Positions 1 through 5,582 of a stretch of DNA of 10,384 nt are shown one piece after another. Source of the stretch: Nostocoides sp039812405 (GTDB lineage Bacteria > Actinomycetota > Actinomycetes > Actinomycetales > Dermatophilaceae); the NCBI GenBank assembly GCA_039812405.1, contig JBDIAL010000130.1, forward strand, positions 1 to 10,384, written 5' to 3'. A model generated the notes under the pieces. The model was not told the DNA's origin. It worked only from the letters and a program-made list of their open reading frames with translations, and made no database searches. The position numbers and the translations under genes were made by a program. The first letter of the stretch is position 1. Every line of letters begins with the position of its first letter.

Positions 1-185
1 GCGACCGTCTCCTTGACGAACTCGTAGGCGTTGTTGATGTACGTCAGCGACTGCTGGAGGTCGATGATGTAGATGCCGTTGCGCTCGGTCATGATGAAGC
101 GCTTCATCTTGGGGTTCCACCGACGGGTCTGGTGCCCGAAGTGGACGCCGCTCTCGAGGAGCTGGCGCATGGTGACGACGGCCAT
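1..185 (-). CDS. rpsB: 30S ribosomal protein S2, N-terminal part
   Basis: This is the first 61 codons of ribosomal protein S2, a small-subunit protein that binds late and bridges the 30S head and body and is needed for mRNA loading near protein S1. The reading begins MAVVTMRQLLESGVHFGHQT and continues through RRWNPKMKRFIM and IYIIDLQQSL, which is the highly conserved S2 start (GVHFGHQ, RWNPKM and DLQ signatures). The gene runs leftward out of the window, so only about a quarter of a usual S2 is visible. The ATG at 185-183 is chosen because S2 proteins start at this point and because GGAGGA (197-192 on the minus strand) lies six bases upstream. In most bacteria tsf (elongation factor Ts) follows rpsB; that would lie to the left and cannot be seen. 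Identification is essentially certain. Confidence 0.97.
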   Translation of the reverse strand, partial: MAVVTMRQLLESGVHFGHQTRRWNPKMKRFIMTERNGIYIIDLQQSLTYINNAYEFVKETV

Positions 186-269
186 GCCGTGTCCTCCTGT
201 GGTGTCGTTGTCAGTTCCGTCGGCGCCGCGCGGGTGCGCGCCGCCTGCCTGGTGTCCGGACGCACCCCG

Positions 270-288
270 CCGTATGCCATGCATACGG
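270..288. repeat. Perfect inverted repeat of the GTATGC word
   Basis: CCGTATGC and its exact reverse complement GCATACGG are separated by three bases (CAT). The repeat lies in the presumed 5' leader of rpsB and also upstream of the divergent MFS gene. It could be a small RNA hairpin in the rpsB leader, a two-half-site operator, or simply two adjacent copies of a hexamer that is over-represented throughout the window. The sequence shows the symmetry; any function is inference. Confidence 0.6.
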
Positions 289-380
289 ACTGCCGTGGTG
301 CGGCCCCGGCTTCACGGTGATCCGGTCAGACGGGAAGAGGACACGCGAATTCGACCGGCCCGAGACCGGTCGTGGGCCCC

Positions 381-386
381 ACTCTA
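381..386 (-). promoter_or_regulatory. Candidate -10 hexamer for rpsB
   Basis: Read leftward, the hexamer is TAGAGT, a fit to the actinobacterial TANNNT -10 pattern. It would start transcription near 374 and give rpsB a leader of about 190 bases, containing the GTATGC inverted repeat and a GACCGG/CCGGTC inverted repeat (353-358 and 366-371). No convincing -35 was found. The same hexamer occurs in the opposite direction at 440-445 ahead of the MFS gene, which adds a little weight. Confidence 0.35.
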
Positions 387-439
387 CGCGGCCGCGGCCT
401 CCGCCGGAAATCGGTTCGCGCCCCGCCCACCCGTCGGCA

Positions 440-445
440 TAGAGT
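440..445 (+). promoter_or_regulatory. Candidate -10 hexamer for the MFS gene
   Basis: TAGAGT fits TANNNT and ends nine bases before the GTG start at 455. No Shine-Dalgarno sequence lies in front of that GTG. The spacing would place the transcript start at or just before the start codon, so the mRNA may be leaderless or nearly so, which is common in actinobacteria. No good -35 is visible. Confidence 0.35.
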
Positions 446-454
446 CAGCCGGTT

Positions 455-1693
455 GTGTCCCGTGTCGTCGACGCCGCGCTGCCTCCCCGGATGGGGACGC
501 CGTTCCGGTGGCTCGTCGGCTCCAACCTCGTGAGCAACCTCGGCGACGGCATCGCCCTGGCCGCCGGGCCCCTCCTGGTTGCCTCACAGACCCATGACGC
601 CCTCCTCGTCGCGCTCGCCGGCCTCCTCCAGCGCCTCCCGTGGCTCCTCCTCGGCCTGTATGCCGGAGCGGTCGCCGATCGCCTGGACCGCAAGGTCCTC
701 GTCATGGGCGCCGACGCGGCCCGGGCCGTCGTCGTCCTCCTCCTGTCCCTCGCCATCGCGACCGGCTGGGTGAGCATCACCGTCGTCCTCGTCGCGATGT
801 TCGTCCTCGGGGTGGGCGAGGTCTTCGCCGACAGCGCCTCCCAGACCCTCCTGCCGATGCTCCTCGACAAGGACGACCTCGGCGTCGGCAACGCCCGGAT
901 GCAGGCCGGCACCCTCACCGCGAACCAGCTGCTCGGCCCGCCCGTCGGCGCCTTCCTCTTCGCCGCCGGCATGGTCGTCCCGTTCCTCGCCCAGGCGGTG
1001 TGCGTCGCATGCGGCGTCGTCCTCATGGGTCGGGTCGCCCTGGCACGCGGCTCGGTGCGCCCCGGCGTCCGCAGCCCCGTCCGACACGACATCGTCGAGG
1101 GGCTGCGCTGGCTCGCCCACCATGCGGCGATGCGAACCCTCGCCCTCGTCATCCTCGTCTTCAACGTCACGTGGGGCGCCGCGTGGTCGGTCCTGGTCCT
1201 CTACTCCCTCGACCGGCTCCACCTCGGCGAGGTCGGGTTCGGGCTGCTCACGACGGCGACGGCCGCCGGCGGGGTCGTGGCGACGTTCGGCTACGGCTGG
1301 CTCGAGCGGCACGTCACCCTCTCGACGCTCATGCGCGCCTGCCTCAGCCTCGAGGTCCTCACCCACCTGTCCCTCGCCCTGACGACGACCGGCTGGGTCG
1401 CCGTCGTCATCATGGTCGTCTTCGGGGCGTATGCCTTCGTCTGGGCGACCCTGTCCAGCCGGGTCCGGCAGCGCGTCGTCCCCACCGAGCTCCAGGGTCG
1501 CGTGACGAGCGCCTATGTCGTCGGCCTGTTCGCCGGCCTCGTCGTCGGCCAGGCCGCCGGCGGCGTCATCGCCGACCGCTGGGGGCTCGCCGCTCCCTTC
1601 TGGTTCGCCTTCCTCGGGTCGGGCCTCACCCTCGCGCTCGTATGGCGGCAGCTGGCGCACATCTCCGCCGCCGACGCCGCCGCAACGGGCTAG
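455..1693 (+). CDS. MFS transporter, drug/siderophore exporter type
   Basis: The 412-residue product is a polytopic inner-membrane protein of the major facilitator superfamily, of the kind grouped with the enterobactin exporter EntS (MFS_3-like); these are usually proton-driven efflux pumps for small molecules. It shows the loop 2-3 signature GAVADRLDRK (residues 71-80) after a hydrophobic pair, the FADSASQTLLPMLL segment (about 124-137) typical of this group, and about twelve hydrophobic segments; length is normal for the superfamily. The start is uncertain: GTG at 455 gives MSRVVDAALPPRMG and has no ribosome site, while an ATG at 491 (codon 13) would still leave the first membrane segment intact. 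The gene is divergent from rpsB and its right neighbour is convergent, so it is probably a single-gene transcript. The substrate cannot be deduced. Two TAT codons here lie inside GTATGC words. Confidence 0.9.
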   Translation: MSRVVDAALPPRMGTPFRWLVGSNLVSNLGDGIALAAGPLLVASQTHDALLVALAGLLQRLPWLLLGLYAGAVADRLDRKVLVMGADAARAVVVLLLSLAIATGWVSITVVLVAMFVLGVGEVFADSASQTLLPMLLDKDDLGVGNARMQAGTLTANQLLGPPVGAFLFAAGMVVPFLAQAVCVACGVVLMGRVALARGSVRPGVRSPVRHDIVEGLRWLAHHAAMRTLALVILVFNVTWGAAWSVLVLYSLDRLHLGEVGFGLLTTATAAGGVVATFGYGWLERHVTLSTLMRACLSLEVLTHLSLALTTTGWVAVVIMVVFGAYAFVWATLSSRVRQRVVPTELQGRVTSAYVVGLFAGLVVGQAAGGVIADRWGLAAPFWFAFLGSGLTLALVWRQLAHISAADAAATG

Positions 1694-1746
1694 GTCCTCG
1701 ACACGAGCGAGACCGCCCACGCGGCCCTCGCGTCAGCGTGGCGAGC

Positions 1747-1784
1747 CAGGATCAGTGCGGCGAGACAGGATCAGTACGGCGAGG
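1747..1784 (+). repeat. 19-bp tandem repeat, two copies
   Basis: Units at 1747-1765 and 1766-1784 read CAGGATCAGTGCGGCGAGA and CAGGATCAGTACGGCGAGG, matching at 17 of 19 bases. They lie immediately left of the first 60-bp palindrome, downstream of the MFS gene stop. No function is evident. They may be a local slippage duplication or part of the boundary of the palindrome-flanked unit. Confidence 0.7.
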
Positions 1785-1790
1785 CAGAGA

Positions 1791-1850
1791 GTGGAGGTTA
1801 CTCAGGAGTATTCGTTGGGATCCCAACGAATACTCCGGAGTAACCTCCAC
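1791..1850. repeat. 60-bp near-perfect palindrome, copy 1
   Basis: The 30-base arms begin GTGGAGGTTACTCAGGAG and meet, without a loop, at a GGGATCCC centre (1820/1821). Twenty-nine of 30 arm positions pair; the exception is A1804 against G1837. Each arm also contains a smaller palindrome, perfect on the right (TACTCCGGAGTA, 1831-1842), so several alternative folds exist. It lies between the convergent MFS gene and the nuclease-like gene, where a bidirectional terminator would be expected, but it has no T-run. A second copy lies at 3048-3107. Confidence 0.9.
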
Positions 1851-1950
1851 ACCAGTAACGACGCGTCCCGACGGGTGCCATGCCGCGGGGCCGCCATGCC
1901 GACGGGCGAGGCCGCGACAGTCGGACGACAGGCCTGGGCCCTGGTGGAGG

Positions 1951-2904
1951 TCAGTGGGTTCGAGGGGTGGCCCGCACCGGCGGGCGAGGGCGGTCTGCGG
2001 CCGTCGCGTGGGCCCGCTCGAGTCTCCGGAGCACGCCGCCGCCATCCCGGCGGATCCGATCGGGGGTCACGCCCAGCACGGTGATGCCTGCAGCGACGAG
2101 GTCGGCGTCCCGCTCCACGGTGGCTGACCAGTCCTCACCCTGGCTGTGGTAGGCGTGCGAATGGACGAGGACGGCCATCGCCACCTCGTCGAACCACACG
2201 TCGGGCGTCAGCAGCGGCTCACCCCCACCGTCGAACAAGGTCGGGTTGGCCCAGGGTGCGGGGAGTGTGGCCGAGGTCGCGACGAGGTCGAGCAGCTCGG
2301 CCTCGGGGGCCGACCAGGCGCCGGAGGCCGCGGCCGCCAGCGCGGGCTGGAGTGCGTGGGCATCGCGCGGACGGAGCCGGAACGTCCACGCAGCGAGATC
2401 CTCCAGCGACGCGACCTCCCGGTGGACCGACTCGGTCAGGATGGCCGCGCGCGTCGGCTGCGACCGGGTCGCCAGCGCGGCGTCGACGCATGACCGGGCG
2501 GGGGACGACAGCCGCAGCGCACCAATGGTGCGCACGTCACCGTCCTCCAGCCGGGACCTGCGGGCGGAGGCGAAGCCGACCGACCGGGAGTCGCAGGTGG
2601 CGGGGACGACGAGGTCGACGTGGCCTCGCGGCTCCGCGGTCTGTATGCCATGCCAGCGTGCGGCGGTCGGCCCTGCCACGACCGCCCGTGGTCCGGCCCA
2701 CAGCAGGGCCGCGATCAGCCGCCGTCGCGCGGTCATCCCACCCGGGCCGACGAGGACGACCCGGGGCAGCACTGCCTGCCAGGTCCGGCCCACCCGCCAC
2801 CGCAGCTCCGCCCGGCTCACCTCGTGATCGAGCAGCTGGGCGATCGTGGCCAGCCCGTCCTGACGTGACACGAGATCACGCAGTCGCGGTGTCAGCTCCT
2901 TCAT
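1951..2904 (-). CDS. AbiEi-like / DUF559-like hypothetical protein
   Basis: The 317-residue product belongs to a widespread actinobacterial group of hypothetical proteins with a winged-helix start like that of AbiEi antitoxins (residues 1-55, including QDGLATIAQLL) and a tail with the fold of Vsr/DUF559 nucleases (about 198-298). The tail keeps SxxE (S198-E201), PDVWFDE (D235), AYH (251-253), ERDADL and AAGITVLGVTP. The acidic pair usual on the central strand of active nucleases (E-V-D) is replaced by V-H-S, so activity is doubtful. ATG at 2904 is preferred because the winged helix starts directly after it; a GTG at 2967 would add 21 unconserved residues. The ribosome site is weak (GGTGG). 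No toxin partner (AbiEii) is adjacent, so a complete type IV toxin-antitoxin pair is not supported. I87 uses the very rare codon ATA, inside a GCATAC word. Confidence 0.75.
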   Translation of the reverse strand: MKELTPRLRDLVSRQDGLATIAQLLDHEVSRAELRWRVGRTWQAVLPRVVLVGPGGMTARRRLIAALLWAGPRAVVAGPTAARWHGIQTAEPRGHVDLVVPATCDSRSVGFASARRSRLEDGDVRTIGALRLSSPARSCVDAALATRSQPTRAAILTESVHREVASLEDLAAWTFRLRPRDAHALQPALAAAASGAWSAPEAELLDLVATSATLPAPWANPTLFDGGGEPLLTPDVWFDEVAMAVLVHSHAYHSQGEDWSATVERDADLVAAGITVLGVTPDRIRRDGGGVLRRLERAHATAADRPRPPVRATPRTH

Positions 2905-2954
2905 GCCACCGAGCCTGTCGTCCGCGCCCCGTCGAGACCAGCGCGACGAGCCTG

Positions 2955-2993
2955 CTGTGGACAGCACCGTTGCGTGTCAGGGGCCTGTGGACA
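2955..2993. repeat. Two DnaA-box-like nonamers 30 bp apart
   Basis: CTGTGGACA occurs at 2955-2963 and 2985-2993; on the minus strand these read TGTCCACAG. With the flanking base, each is one mismatch from the actinobacterial DnaA box TTGTCCACA. They lie 50-90 bases upstream of the start of the leftward nuclease-like gene, where a regulator could bind. Two imperfect sites do not make an origin; a spaced direct repeat used as an operator is equally possible. Confidence 0.35.
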
Positions 2994-3047
2994 CATCCCA
3001 TATCACCGATCTGTCTTGGTGCGGGATGCTCGAGGCCACCATCCAGA

Positions 3048-3107
3048 GTGGAGGTTACTCCGGAGTATTCGTTGGGATCCCAACGAGTACTCCTGAGTAA
3101 CCTCCAC
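3048..3107. repeat. 60-bp near-perfect palindrome, copy 2
   Basis: This is the same element as at 1791-1850, again centred on GGGATCCC without a loop; 28 of 30 arm positions pair. Here the perfect inner dodecamer TACTCCGGAGTA lies in the left arm and the imperfect one in the right arm, the reverse of copy 1. It lies about 140 bp upstream of the leftward nuclease-like gene and just left of a tandem-repeat region, so it is not where a terminator for either flanking gene is required. Confidence 0.9.
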
Positions 3108-3142
3108 GCATGCTCTGGATGACGTGCCCAGTCGGGCGGCGA

Positions 3143-3530
3143 CGGGGGCACGCGTGGACGAGGGCGGGCACGCGAGGACCCGGGGGGTGGGCACACGAGG
3201 ACCGGGGGCACGCGAGGACGCGGCGACGCGGCGACGCGAGGACGAGGACGCGGGAAGTGGGCATGCGGGGAGCGGCGACGTGGGACGCGAGGGCATGGCG
3301 ACGCGAGGACGCGGGAAGTGGGCATGCGGGGAGCGGCGACGTGGGACGCGAGGGCATGGCGACGCGAGGACGCGGGAAGGGACGACGGCGAGGACGAGGA
3401 CGAGGACGCGAGGAGGAGGACGCGAGGGCATGGCGACGCGAGGGCATGGCGACGCTGGCACGCGGAGAGCGTCGACGCGAGGACGAGGACGCGGGGACAC
3501 GAGGGTATGGCGACGTCGAGACCGGCCGGC
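3143..3530. repeat. G/A-rich minisatellite region without a gene
   Basis: The stretch between 2905 and 3614 has no supportable gene; besides the short repeats and palindrome copy 2 it holds this low-complexity block, strongly G and A rich on the plus strand. It begins with about four degenerate units of some 20 bases built on GGGCACGCGAGGAC (3143-3222), then a 61-bp tandem repeat (3244-3380), then GACGCGAGGGCATGGC twice in tandem (3419-3434, 3435-3450). That 16-mer also sits inside both 61-bp units (3284-3299, 3345-3360). Open frames cross the block on both strands, but their translations are arginine-rich low complexity and the 61-bp period would change frame at every copy, so they are not read as genes. 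Confidence 0.8.
3244..3380. repeat. 61-bp tandem repeat, 2.25 copies
   Basis: Units at 3244-3304 and 3305-3365 are identical base for base, and a third begins identically (GAGGACGCGGGAAG) at 3366 before diverging at about 3380. Perfect identity between units suggests a recent duplication or continuing homogenisation. Because 61 is not a multiple of three, this is evidence against a protein-coding repeat. Confidence 0.9.
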
Positions 3531-3576
3531 TGGGGCCGCATACCCGAGGGAATAGCCACACCGGACCTCCTGTTGG

Positions 3577-3605
3577 TATAGTTGAAATCGAAATGACCTA
3601 GGAGG
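3577..3605 (+). promoter_or_regulatory. Promoter -10 and ribosome site of the monooxygenase operon
   Basis: TATAGT at 3577-3582 is a near-ideal -10 box, placed in the only AT-rich patch of this part of the window. It is followed by a GAAAT direct repeat (GAAATCGAAAT, 3585-3595) and the ribosome site AGGAGG (3600-3605), nine bases before the ATG at 3615. No clear -35 lies 16-18 bases upstream, which suggests dependence on an activator or an alternative sigma factor. The GAAAT repeat would lie at or just after the transcript start and could be a repressor site; that is inference. Confidence 0.6.
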
Positions 3606-3614
3606 CCCGGACCC

Positions 3615-4793
3615 ATGCAGTTCGGAATTTTCACCGTCGGGGACGTCACGACCGACCCGACGACCGGCCGCACCCCGAGCGAGGGCGAGCGGATCGGGGC
3701 CATGACGCGGATCGCGCTCAAGGCCGAGGAGGTCGGCCTCGACGTCTTCGCGACGGGCGAGCACCACAACCCGCCGTTCGTGCCGTCCTCCCCCACGACG
3801 CTGCTCGGCTGGATCGCCGCCAAGACCTCGACCCTGCGGCTGTCGACGGCGACCACCCTCATCACGACGAACGACCCGGTGAAGATCGCCGAGGACTACG
3901 CGATGCTCCAGCACCTCTCGGGCGGGCGCGTCGACCTCATGATGGGCCGCGGCAACACCGGTCCGGTCTACCCGTGGTTCGGCAAGGACATCCGCGACGG
4001 CATCCCGCTGGCCGTCGAGAACTACCACCTGCTGCGCCGGCTGTGGCGCGAGAAGGTCGTCGACTGGGAGGGCGAGCACCGCACGCCGTTGCGCGGCTTC
4101 ACCTCGACGCCGGCGCCCCTGGACGACACGCCGCCGTTCGTCTGGCACGGCTCGATCCGCTCCCCCGAGATCGCCGAGCAGGCCGCGTTCTACGGCGACG
4201 GGTTCTTCCACAACAACATCTTCTGGAACATGGAGCACACGGCCGCGATGGTCGACCTCTACCGGCGTCGCTTCGAGCACTACGGCCACGGCCGCTCCGA
4301 CCAGGCGATCGTCGGCCTCGGCGGCCAGGTCTTCATGCGCCCGAACAGCCAGGACGCGGTTCGAGAGTTCCGGCCGTACTTCGACAATGCCCCGGTCTAC
4401 GGGCACGGACCGTCGCTCGAGGAGTTCTCGAGCTACACCCCCCTCACCGTCGGCTCGCCGCAGCAGGTCATCGAGCGGACGCTGTCGTTCGCCGACTCCG
4501 TCGGCGACTACCAGCGCCAGCTGTTCCTCATGGATCACGCCGGCCTCCCGCTGCCCGTCGTCCTCGACCAGCTGGAGATCCTCGGCTCCGAGGTCGTCCC
4601 GGTGCTCCGCAGGGAGTTCGAGGCCCGTCGTCCGGCCCACGTGCCCAGCGACCCGCCGACCCACGCCTCGCTCGTCGCGGCCGGACCGGACGGCCCGCAC
4701 CACCTCGTCGTCCCGGCGCAGGAGCGGGTCGTCGGCGCGGCCGGGGTCGCGGCGGACGATGCGCAGCAGTCGGCCCAGGCAGGTGCGCGATGA
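3615..4793 (+). CDS. Luciferase-like flavin monooxygenase, CE1758 type
   Basis: The 392-residue product is a cytosolic TIM-barrel monooxygenase of the bacterial luciferase-like family, which uses reduced flavin and oxygen to oxidise an organic substrate. It begins MQFGIFTVGDV, shows the LLM signature GLDVFATGEHH (residues 41-51; EHH at 49-51), the ITTNDPVKIAEDYAMLQHLS strand-helix (about 83-102) and SGGRVDLMMGRGNTG (102-116), and carries SPEIAEQAAFYGDGF later in the barrel. I place it with the CE1758 group, typically encoded beside a dedicated FMN reductase, exactly as here: its TGA overlaps the ATG of the reductase gene. The last 50 or so residues after REFEARRP are Ala/Pro-rich and probably disordered. 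The strong AGGAGG at 3600 fixes the start. The substrate is not known for this group as far as I recall. Confidence 0.9.
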   Translation: MQFGIFTVGDVTTDPTTGRTPSEGERIGAMTRIALKAEEVGLDVFATGEHHNPPFVPSSPTTLLGWIAAKTSTLRLSTATTLITTNDPVKIAEDYAMLQHLSGGRVDLMMGRGNTGPVYPWFGKDIRDGIPLAVENYHLLRRLWREKVVDWEGEHRTPLRGFTSTPAPLDDTPPFVWHGSIRSPEIAEQAAFYGDGFFHNNIFWNMEHTAAMVDLYRRRFEHYGHGRSDQAIVGLGGQVFMRPNSQDAVREFRPYFDNAPVYGHGPSLEEFSSYTPLTVGSPQQVIERTLSFADSVGDYQRQLFLMDHAGLPLPVVLDQLEILGSEVVPVLRREFEARRPAHVPSDPPTHASLVAAGPDGPHHLVVPAQERVVGAAGVAADDAQQSAQAGAR

Positions 4794-5482
4794 GCCGCCG
4801 GCTCGCCGTCGTGACGGCCGGCCTGTCCGAGCCGTCGTCGACCCGCCTGCTCGCCGACCAGGTCGCCGACGCCGTGCGGACCGCCGTGACCGCCCGGGGC
4901 GAGGCGCTCGAGGTCGAGGTCGTCGAGCTGCGCGAGCTCGCCGTCGCGCTCGCCCAGACGCTCGCGACCGGGGGGCTGCCCACCCCGGCCGTCGCCGATG
5001 CGCTCCGGACGGTCGGGACCGCGGACGGGCTCGTCGCGGTGACGCCCGTCTTCGCGGCCTCCTACAGCGGGCTGTTCAAGATGTTCTTCGACGTCGTCGG
5101 CCCGGATGCCCTGACCGGGATGCCCGTCCTCATCGCGGCCACGGCCGGGTCCGCCCGGCACAGCCTCGTCCTCGACCACGCCCTCCGGCCGCTCTTCTCC
5201 CACCTGCGGGCCGTCGTCGTCCCGACGGGCGTCTTCGCGGCGACGGAGGACTTCGGCGGGGGCGAGGCCGGGGCGGCTCTCACCGACCGGGTGCACCGTG
5301 CGGCCGGCCAGCTCGCCGGGCTGCTCGTCGCCGAGCCGGCTGCGGTGCAGGGTTTCACACCGTCCCCGGAAGACGTCCAGCGCCAGGGCCTCCAGCGTCG
5401 CGAGGTCGAGCGCCGTGACCCGCGGCTCTCCCTCGCAGGAGTGACCCCGTTCGCCGACCTGCTGCGCGGCCACACCGGCTGA
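4790..5482 (+). CDS. Partner NAD(P)H-dependent FMN reductase, CE1759 type
   Basis: The 230-residue product is a flavodoxin-fold FMN reductase that would supply reduced FMN to the monooxygenase encoded just upstream. The phosphate-binding loop is TAGLSEPSSTRLL (residues 9-21). The TADGLVAVTPVFAASYSGLFK stretch (77-97) corresponds to the flavin-contacting TPxYxxSxxGxxK segment of NADPH-dependent FMN reductases, and MPVLIAATAGSARHS forms the next strand and loop. The ATG overlaps the upstream stop by four bases (ATGA, 4790-4793), so the two proteins are probably translationally coupled and made in similar amounts; only a weak ribosome site (GGCAGG) precedes it. The tail after about residue 185 is arginine- and glutamine-rich and conserved less obviously. 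Family assignment is firm; reductase specificity (NADH or NADPH) cannot be read. Confidence 0.9.
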   Translation: MSRRLAVVTAGLSEPSSTRLLADQVADAVRTAVTARGEALEVEVVELRELAVALAQTLATGGLPTPAVADALRTVGTADGLVAVTPVFAASYSGLFKMFFDVVGPDALTGMPVLIAATAGSARHSLVLDHALRPLFSHLRAVVVPTGVFAATEDFGGGEAGAALTDRVHRAAGQLAGLLVAEPAAVQGFTPSPEDVQRQGLQRREVERRDPRLSLAGVTPFADLLRGHTG

Positions 5483-5545
5483 GCGCCCCCGCGGGTACGA
5501 TCCCGTCCCAGTGGCGGCCCACCGGTTGGCGGCCCACCGATGGCG

Positions 5546-5573
5546 GCCGGCCCGGCGCCTCCACCGGGCCGGC
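5546..5573. terminator. GC hairpin between convergent operons
   Basis: GCCGGCCCGG (5546-5555) pairs perfectly with CCGGGCCGGC (5564-5573) across an eight-base loop. It lies between the stop of the rightward FMN reductase gene and the stop of the leftward aminopeptidase gene, so one hairpin could end both transcripts. There is no T-run on either side, as is common in actinobacteria. Just upstream, TGGCGGCCCACCG is repeated at 5512-5524 and 5527-5539, with a partial third copy from 5541. Confidence 0.6.
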
Positions 5574-5582
5574 GTCGAAGGG

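Larger units (their letters stand above)
1791..3107. mobile_element. Possible palindrome-flanked single-gene mobile unit
   Basis: Two 60-bp palindromes bound a 1.2-kb interior holding one gene. They are almost symmetric, but their asymmetric bases show orientation: copy 2 reversed and complemented matches copy 1 at 59 of 60 positions, against 57 of 60 when compared directly. They therefore sit as inverted repeats, like transposon ends. There is no transposase inside and I found no target-site duplication in the outer flanks. Mobility is inference; the alternative is two copies of a dispersed intergenic palindrome that happen to bracket a gene. Confidence 0.3.

Noticed and set aside
1716..1741. 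CCACGC/GCGTGG inverted repeat after the MFS gene as its terminator.
   Set aside because: It has only six pairs with a 13-base loop and no T-run; chance occurrence is likely in this composition.
640..2127. Long plus-strand open frame (495 codons) overlapping the MFS gene.
   Set aside because: It is the out-of-frame shadow of the MFS gene, its product is almost entirely Arg/Pro/Gly, and it runs through a palindrome into the 3' end of an opposite gene.
1951..2904. A complete type IV AbiE toxin-antitoxin pair.
   Set aside because: Only the AbiEi-like half is present; neither flank encodes a nucleotidyltransferase-type AbiEii toxin.
2955..2993. A replication origin based on DnaA-box-like sites.
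   Set aside because: There are only two imperfect boxes, no AT-rich unwinding region, and no dnaA, dnaN or plasmid rep gene nearby.
3143..3450. The tandem repeats considered as a CRISPR array.
   Set aside because: The units are directly adjacent with no unique spacers, periods differ, and no cas gene is present.
3003..4703. Long minus-strand open frame (566 codons) across the minisatellite and opposite the monooxygenase gene.
   Set aside because: It lies opposite a well-supported gene, its product is arginine/proline low complexity, and it reads through a 61-bp repeat and a palindrome with no conserved domain.
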